Counted from the stretch's first letter, positions 1 through 6,483 are shown. The stretch: 15,239 nt of DNA from an uncultured Clostridia bacterium (GCA_937898195.1 CALEJD010000091.1:1-15239), one strand, 5' to 3'. Program-made: numbers and translations. Notes: generated by a model not told the origin, from the letters alone.

Positions 1-1030
1 CTGCGTGACCAGGTGTGTCAAGGAATGTGATGTATTGACCGTTAAGGTTTACTCTATAAGCACCGATGTGCTGAGTAATACCACCTGCTTCAGTAGCAGT
101 AACATTTGTGTTCTTAATAGCATCAAGAAGTGATGTTTTACCGTGGTCAACGTGTCCCATAACAACTACAACAGGGTCACGTGTTACAAGGTTTTCTTCA
201 TCGTCTTCTGAATCGTCGATAATTCTTTCTTCGATTGTTACCACAACTTCACGATTAACCTTTGCACCAAGTTCAGTTGCAACGATTTCAGCTGTGTCAT
301 AGTCGATAACTTCGTTAACAGAAACCATCATACCAAGAGTGAAGAGTTTCTTGATAACTTCAGCAGCAGTCATTTTAAGACGAGACGCAAGCTCACCAAC
401 TGTGATTTCGTCACCAACTGTGATTACAGGTGGTTTCTTTGCTCTTTCTGCTGCAATTCTCTGAAGTCTTTCTGCTTCTGTTTCTTTCTTGCCACTTCTC
501 ATACCTTGCTTGCGGTATTGCTGACTCTTTTGTTTAAGCTTCTGCTTTTTAACCATATTGTCACTGTTGTGAGTATTAGCAGGAGCAATATTTTCATATT
601 TTTCGTTGTATTTTTCAGCGTCGAAAGAGTTTGCTCTTGTGTCGATTGTACGCTTTTCACCCTTTGTACGAGCCTGCATTGGCTTTGCAGGGTCTTTTTC
701 TTTCTTCTTTGGTTGCTCAACAGGTTTTGAAGGAGCTGTTGCAGGAGCATCTTTCTTTGCTTTTTGTGGAGCTTTATCTGCTTTTGGAGCAGGAGCTTCC
801 TTTTTCTCTGCTTTGGGTTTTTCTTTTGGAACTGCATTAAAATATGCGTCAAAGCTTTCAACAGAGTTGTCTTTTGTGATTATATCGAAAAGAAAGTCGA
901 GTTCTTGATTCTCAAGAGCTGTCTGGGACTTCTTTTCACCTTCAAAATGCTTTGAAAGGTTTTCTATAACATACTTGCTCTGAATATCAAAATCTTTTGC
1001 AAGTTCATGTACTTTATATTTTTTCGTCAT
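1..1030 (-). CDS. infB: Translation initiation factor IF-2, N-terminal part (cut by window edge)
   Basis: IF-2 is the GTPase that brings initiator fMet-tRNA to the 30S subunit and promotes subunit joining. The window holds its first 343 codons. Residues 1 to about 55 (start MTKKYKVHELAKDF) fit the first IF2_N domain. A Lys/Ala/Pro/Glu-rich flexible linker follows, then a second IF2_N domain at about 200-255 and the start of the GTPase domain. The P-loop is GHVDHGKT at 292-299, the switch I region contains GGITQHIGA, and the DTPGHA motif begins at residue 338, just before the sequence runs out. The ATG at 1030 lies 17 bases inside the 3' end of the preceding L7Ae-like gene, so the two are translationally coupled. 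It is the last visible gene of the rimP-nusA operon. The identification is secure; the gene is open only because of the window edge. Confidence 0.97.
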   Translation of the reverse strand, partial: MTKKYKVHELAKDFDIQSKYVIENLSKHFEGEKKSQTALENQELDFLFDIITKDNSVESFDAYFNAVPKEKPKAEKKEAPAPKADKAPQKAKKDAPATAPSKPVEQPKKKEKDPAKPMQARTKGEKRTIDTRANSFDAEKYNEKYENIAPANTHNSDNMVKKQKLKQKSQQYRKQGMRSGKKETEAERLQRIAAERAKKPPVITVGDEITVGELASRLKMTAAEVIKKLFTLGMMVSVNEVIDYDTAEIVATELGAKVNREVVVTIEERIIDDSEDDEENLVTRDPVVVVMGHVDHGKTSLLDAIKNTNVTATEAGGITQHIGAYRVNLNGQYITFLDTPGHA

Positions 1031-1346
1031 ACTCGTGACCTCCCGTTAAAATAGTGTAAAGCCTGTTTGCGAAATTCTCTTCATCAATAGTGAAAACGCC
1101 TGCTTTTTTGCCGATTACAAGACCTAAATCCTGCATTGTGAAGTCGGCTGTCAAAAACTTGGTTTTTCTTGAATCAAATCCACATTCATCTGCGATTTCT
1201 TTCTTGAGTCTGTCAGACGCGTCAGAACAGGTGATAGCAAGAAAAGCTTTTCTTTGCTTTATTGATGTGACTGCGGCATCGTGCCCAAGTGACATTTTCC
1301 CTGCTCGTCTGCAAAGACCGAGAATACCTTTTAAATCATTGTTCAT
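1014..1346 (-). CDS. ylxQ: L7Ae/L30e-family RNA-binding protein (YlxQ-like)
   Basis: This 110-aa protein matches the YlxQ-type L7Ae/L30e/S12e family found in the nusA-infB operon of Firmicutes; members bind kink-turn-like RNA. Visible family traits are the N-terminal GILGLCRRAGKMSLGHDA segment, the central LAITCSDASDRLKKEI segment and the C-terminal GKKAGVFTIDEENFANRL segment. It overlaps the end of ylxR by 11 bases and the start of infB by 17 bases, which points to coupled translation within one transcript. The exact RNA target is not known from the sequence. Length and position are normal for the family, and nothing looks broken. Confidence 0.92.
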   Translation of the reverse strand: MNNDLKGILGLCRRAGKMSLGHDAAVTSIKQRKAFLAITCSDASDRLKKEIADECGFDSRKTKFLTADFTMQDLGLVIGKKAGVFTIDEENFANRLYTILTGGHEYDEKI

Positions 1347-1608
1347 TTTTTGAAATCTCCGTCAACATCTGTTCATAAACTTCGTCAGGAATCGCAATTT
1401 TAAAGGCTTTGTCAATCCTGTGTGATTTTCTGGCTTTTTGAAGACAATCGGCGTTGTTGCAAATATATGCGCCTCTGCCTGATGCCTTGCCTGTAAGGTC
1501 AAGAGAAACTTCACCATCAGGACTTTTCACTATTCTGACAAGTTCTTTCTTTGGTTTCTGTTCACCACAACCATTGCACTTGCGCATTGGAATTTTCTTT
1601 TGCTTCAT
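1336..1608 (-). CDS. ylxR: YlxR-family (DUF448) RNA-binding protein
   Basis: This 90-aa basic protein carries the DUF448/YlxR signature: RKCNGCGEQKPKKELVRIV near the N terminus, followed by GRGAYIC and a second cysteine in the NNADCLQKA segment. YlxR proteins are small nucleic-acid-binding proteins encoded between nusA and infB. Some have been reported as RNase P or expression modulators, but no function is proven by this sequence. The ATG at 1608 is preceded by GGAGGC at a spacing of 7 bases. The 3' end overlaps the next gene by 11 bases. It is 24 bases downstream of nusA. Confidence 0.92.
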   Translation of the reverse strand: MKQKKIPMRKCNGCGEQKPKKELVRIVKSPDGEVSLDLTGKASGRGAYICNNADCLQKARKSHRIDKAFKIAIPDEVYEQMLTEISKNEQ

Positions 1609-1632
1609 TGCTGATGCCTCCGTTTAGTTTAA

Positions 1633-2709
1633 TTAGCCCTCGTAAAAACCACTTTCGGGTTTAATGTCAATATTCCAACCTGTAAGTTTTGCAGCAAGGC
1701 GAGCGTTTTGTCCCTTATTGCCGATAGCAAGTGAAAGTTGGTGGTCAGGCACAGTAACCTGACAAGTTTTCTTTTCTTCATCAGTGATTTCAACGCTGAG
1801 AACGTTTGCAGGTGCTAAAGATGCACCAATGAATTCTGCTGGGTCGTCACTGTATTTAACAATATCAATCTTTTCTCCGCCGAGCACTTCAACAATGTTG
1901 TTTACACGAGCACCGCGCTGACCGATACAAGCACCGATTGGGTCAACATTTTCATCAGAACTGCTAACAGCCATCTTTGTTCTTGCACCTGCTTCACGAG
2001 AAACTGAATGAATAGTAACAAGTCCGTCATAAATTTCAGGAACTTCTTGCTCGAAAAGTCTCTTTACAAGACCTGAATGAGTTCTTGAAATCATAACTCT
2101 TGGGCCACGGTCTGTGTCTTTAACTTCAACAACATAAACCTTTGTGAGTTCGCCTTCAACGAATGTTTCACCTGGTACTTGCTCGCTCTTTGGAAGAACT
2201 GCTGTGCCTTTGCCGATTTCAAGAGTAACGTTGCCGTTGATTGGGTCAATTCGGCTTACCTTTGCTGTAACAAGGTCACGGCTCTTTGACTGGAATTCTC
2301 TGATTACCTGTCCGCGTTCTGCTTCCTTGATGCCCTGACGGATAACGTGCTTTGCTGTCTGAGCAGCAATTCTGCCAAATTCCATTGTGCTCTTTTCGAT
2401 TTCAAGCACTTCGCCAGCTTTTGCATCTTCGCGATAAGCTTTTGCATCTTCAACGAGAATGTCTGTGTCATAGTCGTCGATTTCGTCAACGATGTTGAGA
2501 GTAACAACTACCTTAATTGTTTGCTTTTCAGCGTCGATTAAACAAGAAACAACATCTTTTCCGCCGTAGTCTCTTCTGAGAGCAACAACGATAGCGTTTG
2601 CGATTCTTTCATAGAGATAATCAACATCAATACCTTTTTCGTTAGCCATCAATTCAACAGCTTCGAAAAATTCTTTAAATTCATTCTTTTTTGCTTTTGC
2701 CTTTGCCAT
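1633..2709 (-). CDS. nusA: Transcription termination/antitermination factor NusA
   Basis: NusA binds RNA polymerase and nascent RNA and controls pausing, termination and antitermination. The 358-aa protein has the N-terminal polymerase-binding domain (about 1-130), an S1 domain (about 135-205, with TAKVSRIDPINGNVTLEIG), and two KH domains with GACIGQRGARVNNI and LAIGNKGQNARLAAKL. It lacks the C-terminal acidic repeats of the E. coli protein, which is usual for Gram-positive bacteria. The start is clear: AGGAGG sits 9 bases upstream of the ATG at 2709. It follows rimP by 25 bases and precedes ylxR by 24. In other bacteria NusA feeds back on this operon, so the hairpin in the rimP leader is of interest. 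Confidence 0.97.
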   Translation of the reverse strand: MAKAKAKKNEFKEFFEAVELMANEKGIDVDYLYERIANAIVVALRRDYGGKDVVSCLIDAEKQTIKVVVTLNIVDEIDDYDTDILVEDAKAYREDAKAGEVLEIEKSTMEFGRIAAQTAKHVIRQGIKEAERGQVIREFQSKSRDLVTAKVSRIDPINGNVTLEIGKGTAVLPKSEQVPGETFVEGELTKVYVVEVKDTDRGPRVMISRTHSGLVKRLFEQEVPEIYDGLVTIHSVSREAGARTKMAVSSSDENVDPIGACIGQRGARVNNIVEVLGGEKIDIVKYSDDPAEFIGASLAPANVLSVEITDEEKKTCQVTVPDHQLSLAIGNKGQNARLAAKLTGWNIDIKPESGFYEG

Positions 2710-2734
2710 TTTTCCAAAAACCTCCTAGTTTATC

Positions 2735-3214
2735 TTAGTCAATATCGCCGATGCCTTCAAAATCGTCGGCTTTAATCCAAGATGCTTCTTTATATTTAAT
2801 ATTAAGCTCTGTTTCTTCATCCAGAGCAATGGTTACGCCTTCTTTATCAAAAGCAGTGAGAATACCTTTATATTCTCTCTTGCCTTCAAATGCTTTGATA
2901 AGTCTTACCATAATTTTTTCACCCATATATGTTTCAAAGTGAAAATCACGGGTGAGCTCACGCTCAATGCCGGGAGATTGAACCTGCAAGTTGTATGCCT
3001 GTTCAATAGGGTCAGCGTCGTCAAGTGGCTTGTCAATTGCGTGGTGCATATCAACACAATCGTCAATTGTCACGCCATCTTCTTTGTCAATAGTAATGCG
3101 AAGATACCAACGAGCACCTTCTTTAACAAATTTAACATCCCAAAGAATGAGACCTAATTCGTCGGCGATAGGTTTTGCAATATCCCACACTACTGCGGCG
3201 GTGTTTTTCTTCAT
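2735..3214 (-). CDS. rimP: Ribosome maturation factor RimP
   Basis: RimP assists 30S subunit assembly. The protein of 159 aa has the typical N-terminal alpha/beta domain, with LGLILWDVKFVKEGARWYL, IDKEDGVTIDDCVDMHHAID and the LQVQSPGIERELTRDFHF segment. It ends in the SH3-like C-terminal domain (VRLIKAFEGKREYKGILTAF). I chose the ATG at 3214 because AGGAGG lies 5 bases upstream and the encoded start (MKKNTAAVVWD) gives the usual family length. The reading frame stays open to an upstream ATG at 3253, but that one has no comparable ribosome binding site. It is the first gene of the operon that runs through nusA, ylxR, ylxQ and infB. Confidence 0.95.
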   Translation of the reverse strand: MKKNTAAVVWDIAKPIADELGLILWDVKFVKEGARWYLRITIDKEDGVTIDDCVDMHHAIDKPLDDADPIEQAYNLQVQSPGIERELTRDFHFETYMGEKIMVRLIKAFEGKREYKGILTAFDKEGVTIALDEETELNIKYKEASWIKADDFEGIGDID

Positions 3215-3262
3215 AAAAACCTCCTGATATTTAATTTTTGAAAAAAGTTCCATATAAATTCA

Positions 3263-3286
3263 AGAGAGCGGGTCGCCCCACTCTCT
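3263..3286 (-). promoter_or_regulatory. Leader hairpin of the rimP-nusA operon
   Basis: Read on the minus strand this is a 10-bp stem (AGAGAGTGGG / CCCGCTCTCT, one G-U pair) closed by a GCGA loop, a GNRA-type tetraloop. It falls about 20 bases after the predicted transcription start and 49 bases before the rimP ATG. No T-run follows on either strand, so it is not an intrinsic terminator. A 5'-stabilising structure or a target of NusA or ribosomal feedback are both possible. Confidence 0.5.
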
Positions 3287-3313
3287 GTCAATACCAATAT
3301 TCTTACCATAGAG

Positions 3314-3342
3314 AATATAACATATAATTTTATAAAAATCAA
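3314..3342 (-). promoter_or_regulatory. Sigma-A-type promoter of the rimP operon
   Basis: On the minus strand TTGATT (3342-3337) and TATATT (3319-3314) are separated by 17 bases. The start of transcription would be near 3307, giving a leader of about 93 bases that contains the 3263-3286 hairpin. Confidence 0.6.
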
Positions 3343-3389
3343 TAGTTTTTTCACTTTTTATATACAATATAATATATAGAAACAAAAAT

Positions 3390-3417
3390 TTTGCATTTTG
3401 CACTTTGCATTTTGCAC
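3390..3417. repeat. Short tandem repeat, two perfect 14-bp copies
   Basis: The unit TTTGCATTTTGCAC occurs twice head to tail, followed by TTT. It begins two bases after the stop codon of the 61-aa gene, in its 3' flank. Two copies are too few for a CRISPR and there are no spacers. It is probably a simple AT-rich intergenic duplication. Confidence 0.7.
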
Positions 3418-3418
3418 T

Positions 3419-3604
3419 TTACAAGTCATCTGCATCCTGTTCGGGGACAACGGCATCCTGCGGATTGCCGGTGTACCATCCGTTTGCATCAAACTGCTTG
3501 GCGTTTTCTTCACCAGTCCATATTTCTGAAATTTCAGCGGTCATTTTCTCAATTCGCTTTCGAGCGTCAATGCTTTTTTGCTTATTGTTTTTCTTAAAAA
3601 ACAT
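3419..3604 (-). CDS. Small hypothetical protein, 61 aa
   Basis: A short frame supported by GGAGGTG 6 bases before the ATG at 3604. The protein begins with a basic stretch (MFFKKNNKQKSIDARKRIEK), then a Trp-containing segment, then GWYTGNPQDA, and ends in an acidic tail EQDADDL. It has no signal peptide or membrane segment. I have the impression that small Firmicute proteins with a GxYTGxPxD...QDADDL-like tail recur, but I cannot name a family or function. A weak promoter may lie upstream on the minus strand (CATCAA/ACTATA on the plus strand at 3665-3670 and 3640-3645, 19-base spacing). It is transcribed toward the rimP operon without a visible terminator between them. Confidence 0.6.
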   Translation of the reverse strand: MFFKKNNKQKSIDARKRIEKMTAEISEIWTGEENAKQFDANGWYTGNPQDAVVPEQDADDL

Positions 3605-3709
3605 AGTTTCACCTCCACAATATTATTCTTTCTCGAGGTACTATAAATTTTTCAAAGAAAAAATCATCAAAATTTGCAAAAAATGAAAATAAAATGTATT
3701 GATATAATA

Positions 3710-3738
3710 TTGACTTTTGAAAAATCATATTGTATAAT
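3710..3738 (+). promoter_or_regulatory. Promoter of the secreted-protein gene
   Basis: TTGACT (3710-3715) and a perfect TATAAT (3733-3738) are separated by exactly 17 bases. Transcription would start near 3745, about 54 bases ahead of the ATG at 3799. Confidence 0.8.
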
Positions 3739-3798
3739 GACTAGGAGTAAAGGTGTAATTGCCTTAATTTCGGTTTTTATTTGAAAGGAAAAATTGTT

Positions 3799-4530
3799 AT
3801 GAAAAAAGTTATTTCATTTGTAGTTACAATTGCTCTTGTTCTTTCAATGAGCGTTTGTGCATTCGCAGCTGTAGCTCCTGCAGCAGACGCTGATTATGAT
3901 GCATGGGTAAGTTATTATACAGAAGTTCTTACAGATGCAACTCTTACTGATGATGCTAAAATAGATACTATTGTTGCTAATATGCCGGCTTCAAAAGCAC
4001 TTTTCTATGCAACACTTGATAAGGCTGTTGCTGATGTAATCACAGATACTGTTGAAGCAGAAGAAGTTTTAAATGCAGTTAACGACAAGTTGATAGCTAA
4101 ATACGGCTGGGGCTTGGACGAAGCTGAATGGGAATATGAAGTGGAAGAAAACCTTGATATAAACATTGATAACTTTATTGGCAATCCTGCAGACGGTAAT
4201 GTTGCACCAAATGTTCCAAATGAAGAATCTTCAACTCTTGAAGAAGATGGGGACGACGATTCAGATGGTTCAGGCAGCTTCCTTGACACAATTCTTAGTG
4301 TTCTTGGCGGTCTTGGTGACATTCTCTTCGGTGGTGGCGGAGAAACTCCTGAAGAACCAACAGACGATAACAATGACCCATGGGGTGGCGAAGAACCAAC
4401 ATCAGGTGACAACAATGGTTCACAGGTTCCAAATCAGGGTGACACATCAGTTGTTGCAGTTGCAACAGTAGCACTTGTAGCTGGTGCAGCACTTGTTCTT
4501 ACAAGAAAAAAGAGCGAAGACGCTGAATAA
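3799..4530 (+). CDS. Secreted acidic protein with C-terminal anchor-like segment
   Basis: A 243-aa exported protein of unknown function. Residues 1 to about 23 are a classic signal peptide (basic MKK, hydrophobic core, SVCAFA cleavage region). Residues 30-130 form an alpha-helical, Asp/Ala-rich domain that I do not recognise. Residues 130-215 are low complexity: acidic stretches, a Gly-rich hydrophobic patch at about 160-182 and Pro/Glu/Asn linkers. The end has VPNQGDTS (210-217), a hydrophobic helix and RKKSEDAE. This layout resembles sortase-type sorting signals, but the xPxTG Thr is Gln, so it may simply be a C-terminal membrane anchor. I chose the ATG at 3799, preceded by AAAGGA 9 bases upstream; an in-frame TTG at 3781 lacks such a site. 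It is monocistronic between its own promoter and terminator. Confidence 0.8.
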   Translation: MKKVISFVVTIALVLSMSVCAFAAVAPAADADYDAWVSYYTEVLTDATLTDDAKIDTIVANMPASKALFYATLDKAVADVITDTVEAEEVLNAVNDKLIAKYGWGLDEAEWEYEVEENLDINIDNFIGNPADGNVAPNVPNEESSTLEEDGDDDSDGSGSFLDTILSVLGGLGDILFGGGGETPEEPTDDNNDPWGGEEPTSGDNNGSQVPNQGDTSVVAVATVALVAGAALVLTRKKSEDAE

Positions 4531-4559
4531 TTTTTACATAACATAATTTTGATTATACA

Positions 4560-4591
4560 GACGGAAGTTTTATAACTTCCGTCTTTTTTTT
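4560..4591 (+). terminator. Intrinsic terminator of the secreted-protein gene
   Basis: A perfect 10-bp stem (GACGGAAGTT / AACTTCCGTC) with a 4-base loop TTAT is followed by eight T residues. It lies 29 bases after the stop codon and separates the gene from the SOS cassette. Confidence 0.92.
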
Positions 4592-4610
4592 ATTTTGTTA
4601 AACAAAAATA

Positions 4611-4639
4611 TTGACAACCTATAAAAACATTGCTACAAT
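4611..4639 (+). promoter_or_regulatory. Promoter of the SOS lysis cassette
   Basis: A perfect -35 TTGACA (4611-4616) and a -10 TACAAT (4634-4639, five of six consensus bases) are separated by 17 bases. Transcription would begin near 4646, a few bases before the LexA box. The strength of the core promoter fits a gene kept off by a repressor. Confidence 0.85.
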
Positions 4640-4652
4640 AATAATTGCAGGG

Positions 4653-4666
4653 CGAACAAATGTTCG
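4653..4666. promoter_or_regulatory. LexA/DinR (SOS) operator
   Basis: CGAACAAATGTTCG has perfect half-sites CGAAC and GTTCG around a 4-base centre. It agrees with the Gram-positive SOS box CGAACRNRYGTTYC except for the last base, and the half-sites are exact inverted repeats. It sits 14-27 bases after the -10 element, covering the start of the transcript, which is a standard place for LexA to block transcription. This ties the downstream lysozyme/holin operon to DNA damage. Confidence 0.85.
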
Positions 4667-4669
4667 ATT

Positions 4670-4704
4670 AGAGCGCGCGAGAAAATCGTGCGTTCTTGTT
4701 TTTT
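4670..4704 (+). terminator. Terminator-like hairpin in the leader (candidate attenuator)
   Basis: AGAGCGCGCGA pairs with TCGTGCGTTCT over 11 positions (two G-U pairs), with loop GAAAA and the tract TTGTTTTTT right after, partly shared with the stem. It lies between the LexA-controlled promoter and the first gene, whose ribosome binding site AGGAGG begins at 4711. As drawn it would stop much transcription early, giving a short SOS transcript and limiting expression of the lysis genes. Confidence 0.65.
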
Positions 4705-4724
4705 CGTAAAAGGAGGAATAGGCA

Positions 4725-5120
4725 TTGTATTTTGGTCATCAGATAACTGAACTTGCTGTGGATGAATATGCATTTTTGACAGAAAATTTTGAATTTACAA
4801 ATGAAGATGAAATAAAAAATGGTGTGGGATATATTGTCTTCAACAGAAAAAGAAATATTCTCAATACAGTAAAAAAGGTTATAGAAAATGAGTTAAGTGC
4901 TTTAGAAAAAGACCTTGTTCTTGATTTTTGGGGCAAGGAACTAACTGTTGAAGAACTTGCAGAAAAATATAAAATTTCAAGGGCTAGTGTTTATCGTTAT
5001 TTAAACAATGCCAAGAAAAAGATTGAAAAATTTATAAAATATGTGCTCGTTTATGACGACGCAGTACAACAATATTCCATATCGGATTTTTTTAATTTTA
5101 TTAAGGGAGATTTACATTGA
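4725..5120 (+). CDS. Sigma-70 region 4-like HTH regulator (UviA/ArpU-like role possible)
   Basis: The 131-aa protein has an unassigned N-terminal half and a C-terminal helix-turn-helix like sigma factor region 4: residues 57-105 contain LSALEKDLVLDFWGKELT, VEELAEKYKISRASVYRYL and NNAKKKIEKF. No clear region 2 is present, so it is not a complete sigma factor by eye. The start is a TTG at 4725 with AGGAGG 8 bases before it; no ATG is available in place. It is first in the SOS-controlled operon and overlaps the next gene by 4 bases (TTGA). Comparable positions are held by UviA, the UV-induced sigma factor of a Clostridium perfringens bacteriocin locus, and by ArpU-type phage late regulators. Which of these it resembles by homology is not shown here. 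It may activate this operon or genes elsewhere. Confidence 0.82.
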   Translation: MYFGHQITELAVDEYAFLTENFEFTNEDEIKNGVGYIVFNRKRNILNTVKKVIENELSALEKDLVLDFWGKELTVEELAEKYKISRASVYRYLNNAKKKIEKFIKYVLVYDDAVQQYSISDFFNFIKGDLH

Positions 5121-5365
5121 AAACTGAGAATATGACTCTTGTTGAGTTGGGGCAAGAATATGAAAAGCATATTGAAATGCAACAATATTTTATAGACAAA
5201 TGTAAAGACGATATAAAAAGAGCCGAAAAATCGAGGGATAATAATGCAGTTATAGAGTTGAAATCAAAATTACAAAAATTTTATGAGATAAAAAGAGAGC
5301 TCTCTGAAACTGCAGATACACTTAAAAATTATTATAAAGGAGATGATGAGCTTGACAGCTTATAA
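5117..5365 (+). CDS. Small coiled-coil protein, unknown function, in lysis cassette
   Basis: An 82-aa, highly charged protein with no signal peptide or membrane segment. It looks helical almost throughout, with heptad-like stretches (VELGQEYEKHIEMQQYFI, then KSKLQKFYEIKRELSETADTL). The start is TTG at 5117, overlapping the stop of the preceding gene as TTGA, and the site AAGGGAGA just before it supports initiation. Its 3' end overlaps the lysozyme start by 23 bases. I do not recognise a family. The position between the regulator and the endolysin suggests a partner or brake of either one, but that is only context. Confidence 0.75.
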   Translation: MKTENMTLVELGQEYEKHIEMQQYFIDKCKDDIKRAEKSRDNNAVIELKSKLQKFYEIKRELSETADTLKNYYKGDDELDSL

Positions 5366-6221
5366 AGGAATAGATGTATCCAAATGGCAGGGCGAAATCA
5401 ACTGGTCAAAGGTGAAAAATGCAGGCATTCAGTTTGCAATGCTTCGTTCGACTTTCGGCTGGGGTGGGACATATAAAGATAAATGTTTTGAATATAATTA
5501 TAAACATGCCAAAGAAGTGGGTATAGCAGTGGGGGCTTATCATTATTCTTATGCTACAACACCCGAAGAAGCAATTAAAGAAGCAGATTGGTGTTATTCT
5601 GTAATCAAGGGCAAAAAGTTTGAATATCCGATAGCCTATGATATGGAAGAAAATAAGATAGCGTCTCTTGGTAAAGAAAAGGTTTCTGCTATTGCGAAAG
5701 CATTTTGCGAGAGAATGGAAAGTTATGGCTATTATGTCTGTATTTATGCAAATCTCTATTGGTTAAATAATTATTTTACTGATGAGATTTTTCAAAAATA
5801 TGATATCTGGCTTGCTCAATGGACGGATAAAGCAACTTTTAAAAAGCCTTATGGAATCTGGCAAAAATCATCAAAGGGTAGGGTTGACGGCATTGATACC
5901 AATGTAGACTTGAACGAGTCATATAAGAATTATCCGTCAATTATGAAATATAACGGGCTTAACGGATATGGCAAAGAAATCTCTGTTGAACCGGCAAAAC
6001 GAGGCTTCAATGCGGGACAGAAAGTAGTGCTTAAAAACGCAAAACTTTATAGTTCTGCTTATACTGACAGAGTCTCAAATTATATAAGTGGCACATATTA
6101 TATTTATGATGGCATTTATTTTGAAGGACGATACAGAGTGACAAATTCTCTTAAGAATGTTGAGCGGAAACCAATGTCAAAATATGTTACAGGCTTTGTT
6201 GACCGTTATGATATGAGGTAA
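5343..6221 (+). CDS. GH25 lysozyme (endolysin) with C-terminal SH3-like wall-binding domain
   Basis: A 292-aa muramidase that cleaves the peptidoglycan MurNAc-GlcNAc bond. Residues 8-195 are a GH25 domain: GIDVSKWQG with Asp11, the YPIAYDMEEN motif with catalytic Asp100 and Glu102, and GRVDGIDTNVDLNE near its end. Residues about 215-290 (GQKVVLKNAKLYSS, then GTYYIYDG, GRYRVTNS and YVTGFVD) look like a bacterial SH3-type cell-wall-binding domain. There is no signal peptide, so release through a holin is expected, and two holin-like genes follow. The start is unsettled: ATG at 5343 or 5346 touches the AAAGGAG site, while TTG at 5352 is 9 bases away and would fit the TTG starts of the two genes before it. 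Domain order and length are those of phage endolysins. Confidence 0.95.
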   Translation: MMSLTAYKGIDVSKWQGEINWSKVKNAGIQFAMLRSTFGWGGTYKDKCFEYNYKHAKEVGIAVGAYHYSYATTPEEAIKEADWCYSVIKGKKFEYPIAYDMEENKIASLGKEKVSAIAKAFCERMESYGYYVCIYANLYWLNNYFTDEIFQKYDIWLAQWTDKATFKKPYGIWQKSSKGRVDGIDTNVDLNESYKNYPSIMKYNGLNGYGKEISVEPAKRGFNAGQKVVLKNAKLYSSAYTDRVSNYISGTYYIYDGIYFEGRYRVTNSLKNVERKPMSKYVTGFVDRYDMR

Positions 6222-6225
6222 TGAT

Positions 6226-6483
6226 ATGTCAGATTTCGAAGTAATAAATCATAGGCTGGATACGGCAGAAGCAGATATAAAAATTCTCTATAAAAAGGTT
6301 AATGATGTAACACTTTCGCAGGTGACAAGCAACACCAAGCTTGACAGTATGCTTCTCACCTTAGGAGAAATGAAAGAGAGTATTGAAACTCTCAAAAAGC
6401 GCCCAAGTTGGTTGTGGGACAGAGTAGTTGTAGCTATTATCGGCGCTATTTGTGGTGTGCTTGTAAATACGTTTTTAGCATAG
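6226..6483 (+). CDS. XhlA-like lysis protein (coiled coil plus C-terminal membrane helix)
   Basis: An 85-aa protein. Residues 5-58 are a heptad coiled coil (INHRLDTAEADIKILYKKV, then LDSMLLTLGEMKESIETLKK). RPSWLWDR marks the membrane interface, and residues 67-84 form one membrane helix ending at the C terminus. This matches the haemolysin XhlA family of PBSX-like prophages, which acts with a holin and endolysin in host lysis. The ATG at 6226 lies 4 bases after the lysozyme stop and has GAGG upstream. The assignment rests on architecture and the RPxWLW motif; BhlA/UviB-type proteins have a different order (helix first). Confidence 0.82.
   Translation: MSDFEVINHRLDTAEADIKILYKKVNDVTLSQVTSNTKLDSMLLTLGEMKESIETLKKRPSWLWDRVVVAIIGAICGVLVNTFLA

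Noticed and set aside
499..908. Open frames on both strands across the infB linker
   Set aside because: They are other-frame shadows of the Lys/Ala/Pro-rich linker of IF-2, which is the real frame here and continues into GTPase motifs.
3263..3286. Intrinsic terminator
   Set aside because: Strong stem but no T-run on either strand, and it lies between a promoter and its first gene.
3390..3417. CRISPR-like repeat
   Set aside because: Only two contiguous 14-bp copies, no spacers and no cas genes.
4005..4415. Minus-strand frame opposite the secreted acidic protein
   Set aside because: Ser/Pro-rich shadow of Asp/Glu/Gly codons; the plus-strand gene has promoter, signal peptide and terminator.
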